Shown piece after piece: positions 57,064 through 64,000 of a DNA stretch of 64,000 nt. The notes under the pieces were generated by a model that was given only the letters and a program-made list of their open reading frames with translations, did no database searches and had not been told where the DNA came from. The position numbers and the translations under genes are program-made. Origin of the DNA: Silene latifolia. Lineage: Eukaryota > Streptophyta > Magnoliopsida > Caryophyllales > Caryophyllaceae. Numbering within the stretch: position 1 is the first letter of the stretch; every line of letters begins with the position of its first letter. The stretch is from NCBI RefSeq assembly GCF_048544455.1, contig NC_133538.1:437408311-437472310 (forward strand), given 5' to 3'.

Positions 57064-58121
57064 TATCTCTCACAAGAAGGAGAGTTTGGTGGAGTCCTCC
57101 CTAAACCACTATTTTTAAATATTCTAACCCCTTAACTCGCATTTTATTTCCTTTATTGCATCTTTGTCATTTTTGGATTTGCATTTTTGTGATTTATTAC
57201 AAAAAAATTATTTTTGACATGAGAGCAAGTGAGGGAGGTATTTTAACATGTTTTAATATGTAGTGCTTGACCAATTATGGGGATGGCAAATGCCTAGGCT
57301 AATCAAGCCTTTGTAGTGCAACCCACAACATTTAACAAGGAAAGGAAGGAAGAATGACACGGGAAAAGGAATCCCCACGAGCAGACCTGACCTCGTTGGA
57401 GCTGAGTATGATCCGAGCGTCCCCAAGCACAATCCGTGCGTCCTGGCCTTAGGACGTGGGAGCTGGGAAGCTTCAAAATTGTGGAAAAAACCAATAGGAA
57501 ATCTGTGCAAGCCGAGCTCAGGACGCTCGTCCTCTATCACAATCCGCTCGAGCTGCTATCAAGCCGCGGGTCCTGGGAAGGCTCAAATTGGTGAAATTTC
57601 GTTGTGAGAAAATTTGCACATCCCAGGAACAATTCGAGCGTCTCAGCTGAAATCCGCTCGAGTTAGCTTCAATCCGCGCATCCAAGCACTGCTTTGATTT
57701 TTCAAAAAACTTTGTTAGATGAACCGCACGTCCTAAGTCTAATCCGAGCATTCCTGGCCTGGTACTTAAACAAAACAAGGGACAACACTCCTTCCTCCTA
57801 ATTCATTTCCATCTTTCAAAAACACAAACACATACATTTTTCCTCACTACAACCCTCAAACCCCTCATTCAAAAACACCAATTTCTCAACAAAATTCACC
57901 ACAATCAAAACAAAACTTGCTCAAAACAAGATTAAATAACTTCTTCATCAACAAAAGACCCTCTAAACATCAATTTCCTCACAAATTGAATCAATTTTCT
58001 AGGGTTTGGGCAAAATTTCAAAAATCCCAAATTGATTGAGGAATTGATTGAAGTTTGAAGAAGCAAGGAGCATTCAAGGAATATCTTGGTTTGTTGATAC
58101 TAATTTCATAAGGAGCATACA
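57064..58121 (+). other. Post-pol block and pre-env spacer of A2
   Basis: Conserved block at 57084-57111, a TTATGGGGATGG word near 57277, the ATCCG/GAGCG array (about 57409-57758), then an A/C-rich stretch ahead of the env-like start. Same order as A1 and B. Small frames on the minus strand across the array are not supported. Confidence 0.7.
57084..57111 (+). promoter_or_regulatory. Conserved post-pol hairpin block (A2)
   Basis: Third copy of the block; one change near its end (CCACTA instead of CCACCA) still permits a G-T pair. Confidence 0.6.
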
Positions 58122-59703
58122 ATGACAAGGACTAAAGGCGGAACCAAGGCACCCAAGACTCCAAATTTTTCAAAGAGGTAACAAGATCTTCAAGCTTCTA
58201 GGGCTTTGGTAGTATCTCAAAGGGAGCAAGTCCGAGAAATTGTCGATCCTATTGAGGAAGCTACCACATCTACTCCGGTTGTAGAACAATTGCCAAATTT
58301 TCTGGAGGTAACTTTCTTAACCGAAAAACATAGGATTTCCTTCTATCCCTTGCCAAAAAGAAAGTTGTAGCTACCAAGTTCATTTGCCATGATACATTGC
58401 AAAAGTTGGGTGTCCTTGAACAAACTAGAGCATTTTTCTAGTCAATGGGGTTGACAACCCTCTTTGATATGGATGAATTGACTTACCCCTCATTGACCAT
58501 GGAGATCATAAGCTCCTTGAGGGCATATAAGATAGAGACTCGAAATTATATCGAGTTCCGACTTGTGAACAAGAGTAGAACAATGTTTAAGGATGAGTTT
58601 GTAAAAGTGTTTGGTCTTATGTAACATGATCGTTATGAGAAGAAGCCTTTAAAATATGATGCCGCACCCCTTTGGAAGGCTATCACCGGTCGAAAATTTG
58701 AGTCCATCCGGGAGTGTCATGCTTTGTATGTCCACCATCCGGGCATAAGAATTTGGCACAAGTGTGTGGCAAATACTTTTATTGCTAGGAAAGGCACCAA
58801 CCACTTCACCTAACTTGATTTTGTCTACCTTGAGTCCTTCTTAAATGTCAATGGAAAGTCCACCAAAAAGTACAACATTCTTCAACTATTGATTGACCGG
58901 TGGCTAGAGATTGATAATGGGAAAGAGGGAGTGGCCTACATTGTAAACGGAGGCTTGGTAACAAGGTTAGCTAAGCATTTTAACCCGGAATTCAACAAAG
59001 ATAACACCTACAAACCGGTTAAGGGAAGCTACCTTCTTGATATGAGCACTTTGATCAACAAATTTCATTGGGCCAAGAATGACAATCTTGACAATAAATA
59101 TGAGTGGCTCATCAAGGAAGCCAAGTCCATTTTTTTGCCCGCCAAGATTTGCTGTATCTCCGCCCATAGACCAAACTACCTAATACCCGTCTCCAAAGAA
59201 GCCGAGGAGATTATCAAGCAACAAAGGGATCCAATTGCCTAGCCCTCCTCCTCCTCCATTGTGACTCCACCCTATCCTATTGCCTACCAAGAGTTCAAAC
59301 CAAGTGACTTTAGTGTTGTGGTAGGCAATGACTACTTGACCCAATTAATGCAACAAATGCATAGAGAAGCTTATGAAGACCGGGTGAATGCCTATCAAGC
59401 CCAATATCCGCCCCTTCTACATCTATCTAGGCAAGGACTTCTAATCCTTCATGTCCTTTGCCTAGTTGGGCGGATAAGGAAGATTTTTTCCCTTCTACTA
59501 CTCAAGATGCCGAAAGGGATAGTCGGGTGGCTAATGTAAATAAGGTTGTTGTTGTTGAAGACGGGGAAGGTATTGGTTTATGCCAAGAAGAAGAAGAGCG
59601 AGGTTCAAGTTCTAACGATGAAGAAGATGGTGAATCCTCCGGTTTAATGGAGGTTGATGGTAATGATGCCGCTGATGAGGATGTCGCAATGAGCGACAAT
59701 TGA
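58122..59703 (+). pseudogene. Athila-A2 env-like gene
   Basis: Starts MTRTKGGTKAP at an ATG in the same place as A1. Recognisable blocks are the THLYF-type lead region, a VATKFICHDTLQKLG-type stretch in shifted frame, PLWKAITGRKFES, IVNGGLVTRLAKHFNPEFN (58889-59242), and the Asp/Glu/Ser-rich tail (59458-59703). At least five stops (near 58179, 58440, 58621, 58810 and 59240) and a frameshift near 58330 break it. The gene ends at 59701-59703 after the acidic tail, longer than A1, where a premature stop removes it. Confidence 0.82.
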
Positions 59704-60116
59704 GGGTTGTCAAGGCTTATTAGAGGATACCACAACTGCGGGGTTGATTACTTGACTTCAACCTATTCCATTGTGAGTTTCCTACACCTCCTTTAGCTTT
59801 GTCTCTATATCATGTTTTTAATCTTTATCTCGAGTATTTGTTTTGAGTCCTAGCAACATTTAAAGGACTACCACCTCGGTTCCATTGAGGTGTCGTATTT
59901 TGTTCCCATTAGCAAAATCCAAAATGACAATTAGGATTCATGCATTGCATCCTTTCCTTATGCATGAACTCCCCCTATTTTTACACTAGAAATAGTGTCT
60001 TACTCGGTTTGGGGAAGTTCACACGCAAGGGATGCGAGTTAATTCAAATTAGCTCTCCGAACAATCGAAAGCATGCATCATATAGGATATATTAGATTGC
60101 ATTCACTTGTTTTATA

Positions 60117-60451
60117 CTCCCTCCCATCCACTCTTTTCTTCCCATTTGAAGTGGGCACTGGGATTAAGGGTGGGGAGTATAATATTGAAAAAAATATGAG
60201 TGGGGTTTGGTAATTGGAGAGAGGTATGAATAATTAGGATTAAATATTAATAAAGGAGATGGGTGGGGTTTGGTTATTGGAGAGAGGTAGGAATAATTAG
60301 AATTAAATATTAATAAAGGATATGGTGGGGTTTGATGAGTGGAGAGAGGCAGAAGTATAATATTAATAAAAACTTTCTCAAAAGGAAAGGGGAAGAAAAC
60401 CTGAATAATTCGTTTTAGGAAATATGGAAGAAAAGAGTGGATGAGAGGGAG
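60117..60451. mobile_element. Stowaway-like MITE
   Basis: 335 bp with terminal inverted repeats CTCCCTCCCATCCACTCTTTTCTTCC and a matching right end, flanked by TA on both sides (60115-60116 and 60452-60453). CTCCCTC termini and TA duplication are typical of Stowaway (Tc1/mariner-derived) MITEs. A1 near 36760 shows the uninterrupted site. It has no coding capacity. Inside is a 63-bp tandem repeat of about 2.5 copies. Confidence 0.87.
60200..60360. repeat. 63-bp tandem repeat inside the MITE
   Basis: TGGGGTTTGG-type units begin at 60201, 60264 and 60326. Each runs through GGAGAGAGG and, in the first two, AATAATTAG and ATATTAATAAAGGA. Confidence 0.85.
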
Positions 60452-60686
60452 TATGCCATATAGTTTGCATATTAGTTTAGAAATCATACATATTCATATA
60501 TATTGCATTGCATAATTACCTATCGTATTGGCCATTGAGGACAATGCCCATACTAGTGTGGGGATGGGAAATTATAACTTAACCTTGAATTCAAAAAATG
60601 ATAAAAACTGAAAAATTCTTGAAAAATTCATAAAAATTGAAAAATTTCTCAAAAATACAAAAACATGTTCATTCCTTTGTAGTATA

Positions 60687-61970
60687 TGTTAGTTATTTAG
60701 ACCAAATTAATACTCATCTTATGATATCAAAATTACAAATTAATTTTAGGTGGTCTAAATCTACATGCATGCAAAGCAAAATATAAAAGAGATGGAATTA
60801 AACCATCTTAAGACAAAAATTCCTTAAATTGTTATAAGGCAAAATAGGCACAACTCAAGGACTCCTTGGTGTTGTTCTTGTGCTAATGCAATAAGGATGA
60901 TCCTCCAACACCTTAATTACCAAAGTAGGTAATCTCCTAAGGTGGCACCCAAGATAAACCCAAAATACTACTAAAATACTAACTAGGTAAATGTAGTAGT
61001 AACCTTGTTTATTTGTATATTTGATGTACTAATTAATATTATTACCTTGATAATATTATTAGTTTACTTTTATATGTGTTTATTGTAAAAGGATGAACAA
61101 AATAAGAAGAAAAATATGGTCTATTGATGGTGTATATGAACCATCCACAACAAGCACACAAAGACCAAATTTTCTTCATATTTCCAACCTTAGAAATGAT
61201 GGAAGGACTTAGGTATATATAGGCATGCAAATGTATACAATTCACATACAAATGCTAGTGGAAAATGCATACCTTTTCCACTCACAATTAGTGTATTAGT
61301 AGTGCATAAAAATCTGTCCAAATGGTCCCCTCCGGGTCCATTTCAATTTTCGACATTTGCCCCACAAATGCTTATAAGTCTTATATTTAATTATCTGACA
61401 TATTAAATATTAATTTGATTATTTAACACTTAAATAATATAAATTAACTACCAATGACTACTTAACTATTGAGTAATCATAAGACCATTTTATCAACATA
61501 CAATGTGTCAATATTATCCCAATTAGCTAATTTTACAACCTCTTGTAAAATATAAATAGTTAATTAATTCCATCTCAAAACATATACACATATAGCAAAA
61601 AATTAATTAATTAATAAATTCTAAATTATTAATTTATTACTTAAATATCACATAATTAAATAATAAATCTTCTCTACCCGAGTTCGTAACCCGTCATCAA
61701 ATAATACTTTTACGTGACTAATTAAAAGTCAAATAATACAAGGAATTAATTATCTCGTATCTCATACAAACAATTAATTCATTCTTTTTGGGCATCATCC
61801 TAAAGGGATTAGCTGATCACCGCCGTCACACGACAGTAATGTCAAACTCTAGTCAGCCAATCATTACTGATTAACGATGACCAGCTCACAAATAAAAAGA
61901 TAAATCCCTGATATTCCTTTTACGAGATTTATATGTAAACGCACTTATTGTGGAGGACACTACTCCAACA
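60687..61970 (-). mobile_element. Copia-3 3' LTR
   Basis: 1,284 bp, begins TGTTAGTTATTTAGACC and ends CACTACTCCAACA. It is an uninterrupted version of the LTR that Copia-1 splits in Copia-2, and confirms that the parts at 3237-4113 and 12889-13300 belong together. Confidence 0.9.
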
Positions 61971-61983
61971 ATCTCCCACTTGT
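61971..61983 (-). other. Copia-3 polypurine tract
   Basis: Minus strand ACAAGTGGGAGAT against TGTTGG, identical to Copia-2. Confidence 0.85.
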
Positions 61984-62756
61984 CCGACACAAGTGTGCGT
62001 TACCAATTCTCTTATCCAATAATATCTCCCACTCAATGCAAGATGTCTTTCAGGTCGTTCTTGCACGTGATCATATCATAAAGTGGTTTCCTCAATCAGG
62101 AGAATGACTGTCTGAACGGATAATCTACTATAGATCTCATCCGAGCATGGCCACGCATTTCCAGTCACCTCTCCTCGAGTGGCCTTGAGATAAAATATGG
62201 TATAAATGGACAATCCCGTTGACCTATCTTCTTCGTTCGATACAGATCACAATTACCCGGTAAATGCTGATCGGCCTCCTTTTACGGTGCGACCTGGAAC
62301 AAAAACCAAAGCCACCAGAAAACCGCACCAACTCAGATAAATAGTCACCAATCAAAAGAATTGACTCATAGGAATATATAGAAATCCTCGCTACGACCCA
62401 GCAACAAAATGACTCAATAAACGGTCACTCTTCGACAAATCGTCTCATAATATGCTTATGTAACCGACCCGTCATCATTTTGACCATATGACAGTCGAAC
62501 CTGTCATCTATCGCCTTACAATCTAGCCACTCCGAGACGTCACCTCATTAAGTAACTAGGGACAAAATACAATGTTAATCCAGTTCACTTTAATAGAGTT
62601 CGACTTGGTCACTACAATCTATTTGGATAAAACAAAGTATATAAAAATTCAGATAGAAAACTAAATGCAACGATAAATATAATTATCATATATATGAAAT
62701 AATAAATAAAATATCTTAATTGTTACATATCATATAAATTACAACAGTTCTGGCAT
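61984..62756 (-). other. Copia-3 3' UTR
   Basis: Non-coding, collinear with Copia-2 13314-14079 (for example ATGTCTTTCAGGTCG and TAACTAGGGACAAAATAC). No gene is supported. Confidence 0.75.
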
Positions 62757-63149
62757 TCATCTCAATCCCATCGAAATTACATGACTATCATGTTTGGCTT
62801 GAGACAAAGGTTTGGTTAAAGGATTAGCGATGTTGTCAGCTGTCCCAACCTTACTAACTGTAATTTCATTCCTTTCGATTAAATCTCTAATTATATGAAA
62901 TTTCCTAAGCACGTGTCTAGACTTGTTACTAGACTTGGGCTCTTTTGCTTGAAAAATAGCCCCACTGTTATCACAATACAAAGTGATATGATCCTCGGCG
63001 GTAGGAAGTACTTTCAATCCCTCTAAAAATTGCCTAATCAAAACAGCCTCCTTTGCAGCTTCAGAGGCTGCAATGTACTCAGCTTCCGTTGTAGAATCAG
63101 CAGTCACAGACTCTTTAAAACTTCTCCAGCAAACCGCCCCTTCGTTCAA
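62757..63149 (-). pseudogene. pol: Copia-3 RNase H
   Basis: Open 130-codon frame with VTADSTTEAEYIAAS, YCDNSGAIFQAKEPKS, KSRHVLRKFHIIRDLIE and an intact C-terminus DPLT-type block (NIANPLTKPLSQAKHDSH) ending GLR before the stop. The C-terminal motif reads NPLT where Copia-2 has DPLT. A run of A in the upstream part (63149-63166) lies where it meets the RT frame, with an apparent frameshift. Confidence 0.83.
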
Positions 63150-63414
63150 AAAAAAACAAAAAAACCAACCTGGGATTTCAAATCATCCCTATCGGTTTGG
63201 AAACTGGCATCCGTATAACCTCTTATACATAATTCAGATTCTCCTCCAAACACTAAGAATGAATCTTTAATCCTTCTCAAGTACTTTAGAATATTCTTGA
63301 TGGCTATCTGGTGACTCTCACCTGGAGTTTTCTGAAAACGACTCGTCAGACTCAAAGCATACGAGCCATCAGGACGAGACCACATCATAGCATACATGAC
63401 GATCCAACAGCGGA
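63146..63414 (-). pseudogene. pol: Copia-3 RT C-terminus and RNase H start
   Basis: Shows VMYAMMWSRPDGSYALSLTSRF, GESHQIAIKNILKYLRRIKDSFLVFGG (RT C-terminal region) and GYTDASFQTDRDDLKSQVGF, the first RNase H block with its catalytic Asp. It is truncated on the right at 63414 by the LTR that begins at 63415; the matching point in Copia-2 is near 14740. Confidence 0.83.
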
Positions 63415-64000
63415 TGTAATACCCCGTATTTTTATATAACAAATTAAATGGATATTATTATATATTAATTATTATACATATTATATTACTAATTATGTCG
63501 AGTTAATATTGAGTCGATAATTTCGTTAAGTTATTTTATTTAAACCGCGTTGTATCGATATAAGTTAATTGTGACGGGTTTATAAGAATTCAAATTATGA
63601 GCTAACCCTGCTGAGTTGGCCCATTAACTGTTCAGCCCCTTTAACCCTAAAATAACCCTAACCCTAAACGTAAACCTAATAGTACCTCACTCAACCCGCC
63701 TCCCTCTTCCCTCAGCCGCCTCCCTCCTTCACCAACACCAAAACATCAGATTTCATGCATAGAGAGAGAGAGAGAGTGGTCGTGGGCATTAACGGAACAG
63801 CAAGGAAGGGATAGGGACGAATGTCGACGACCGTGGGTGGCCCCGGTGGCCGTGGTGGTGGCGAGAAAAGGTAAGCACAACTCCTCCTCCTCTGTTTTTC
63901 GAATTTGCCGGGTTTTTTGGGGTTGTTCGTGCCTTGTTGAGGCATTGTTGGTGGTTGTTGACGGGTTATATGAGTGGTGTGGTGAGTGGCGAGTAACTTG
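63415..64000 (+). mobile_element. Start of another LTR element (right-truncated by window)
   Basis: Begins TGTAATACCCCGTATTTTTATATAAC exactly where Copia-3 RT homology stops; the preceding bases GCGGA may be the target duplication. The TG start and its likeness to the Tekay-1 LTR start (TGTAACAACCCGG) suggest a gypsy LTR, but no internal domain is visible. Inside are a CCCTAACCCTAAA stretch near 63653, a (GA)n tract at 63759-63776, and a short Gly-rich frame from the ATG at 63821 that runs into GGTAAGC. Confidence 0.55.

Larger units (their letters stand above)
59704..60686 (+). other. Athila-A2 3' UTR (partial)
   Basis: Collinear with A1 36400-37010 and B 31910-32490, including TTGGCCATTGAGGACAATGC at 60528 and AGTGTGGGGATGGG. 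It is interrupted by a MITE (60117-60451) and cut at 60686 by Copia-3 (flank GTATA). No gene is supported. Confidence 0.75.
3237..64000 (-). mobile_element. Copia-2, outer Ty1/copia element (nested host)
   Basis: A Ty1/copia retrotransposon on the minus strand that hosts most of the window. Reading right to left: leader (41674-43185), gag N-terminus (to 40197), gag C-terminus (17672 to about 17157), protease and pre-integrase, integrase, RT, RNase H (to about 14080), 3' UTR, polypurine tract, and 3' LTR. It is interrupted by Copia-1 (in the 3' LTR), Athila-A1 (in gag), a LINE (leader) and Athila-A2 (leader). The 5' LTR and primer site lie beyond the window. Order of domains PR-INT-RT-RH identifies the copia superfamily. 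Reading frames carry stops, frameshifts and active-site changes, so this copy is dead. Confidence 0.88.
43186..64000 (+). mobile_element. Athila-A2, second gag-protease-env element
   Basis: Same family and layout as A1: LTR, perfect tRNA-Asp primer site, gag, protease, post-pol block, env-like gene, 3' UTR. Again there is no RT or integrase. Its left LTR is split by Tekay-1 and its 3' UTR by a MITE and by Copia-3, which leaves the window. Its own 3' LTR is therefore not seen. Left flank before TGATGTG is ATAAT, the presumed target duplication. It sits in the Copia-2 leader. Confidence 0.88.
60687..64000 (-). mobile_element. Copia-3, partial copy of the Copia-2 family
   Basis: Minus-strand copia element whose 3' LTR, polypurine tract, 3' UTR, RNase H and the end of RT are visible. 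It is interrupted at 63414 by another LTR and leaves the window. The left flank is GTATA, the presumed target duplication. LTR and pol are clearly homologous to Copia-2. Confidence 0.87.

Noticed and set aside
63645..63670. CCCTAACCCTAAAC-like stretch as an interstitial telomere repeat
   Set aside because: Only two to three imperfect units inside an LTR; too short for telomeric origin.
1..64000. CRISPR arrays, bacterial operons, ribosome-binding sites, rRNA
   Set aside because: None seen; the window is plant nuclear repeat DNA and the repeats found are LTRs, tandem arrays or microsatellites without spacer structure.

Overview
The window is flowering-plant nuclear DNA, almost certainly from heterochromatin. 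No host gene, rRNA or tRNA gene was found. Nearly every base after about position 3237 belongs to transposable elements inserted into one another. Plant origin rests on an Athila-type env-like gene, primer-binding sites matching tRNA-Asp and initiator tRNA-Met, a Tekay-type chromodomain integrase, an L1-type LINE and a Stowaway-like MITE. I cannot name the species; a eudicot is likely but is an inference.

Layout. Positions 1-3236 are old repetitive flank with a three-copy imperfect repeat and a short CACTA transposase fragment. From 3237 to beyond the right edge runs the outer host element, Copia-2 (minus strand). Its 3' LTR (3237-4113 plus 12889-13300) is split by Copia-1 (4114-12883), a gag-only copia element. 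Its pol lies at 14080-17156. Its gag is split by Athila-A1 (17673-40196), whose env-like gene is split by Athila-B (24341-35666). The Copia-2 leader carries a 5'-truncated LINE (40698-41673). It is then cut by Athila-A2 (43186 to beyond 60686), whose left LTR holds a complete Tekay-type chromovirus (43583-52690, minus) and whose 3' UTR holds a MITE (60117-60451). A second copy of the Copia-2 family, Copia-3 (from 60687), cuts A2 and is itself cut at 63415 by the start of another LTR. Target-site duplications prove the four insertions with both ends in view: ACAAC (Copia-1), GGTTC (A1), TCAAC (B) and CCCAG (Tekay).

Most interesting result. The Athila-like elements fall into two complementary halves. 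A1 and A2 encode gag and protease but have no reverse transcriptase, RNase H or integrase. B encodes RT, RNase H and integrase but has no gag or protease. Both types share homologous LTRs, the same tRNA-Asp primer site, the same polypurine context, a similar leader of about 135 nt ending at the first ATG, a near-identical block right after the pol-position stop, and a collinear env-like gene. This looks like a split-genome (bipartite) retrotransposon family that would need co-packaging or trans-complementation. The copies seen here are broken, so the claim concerns family architecture, not current activity. A second, milder case is the gag-only Copia-1 sitting in the LTR of Copia-2. The two share the U3 terminus and a paired hairpin motif in the leader, a candidate packaging signal.

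The split and the motifs were read by eye. Identity percentages, ages and lineage placements need alignments that I could not run.
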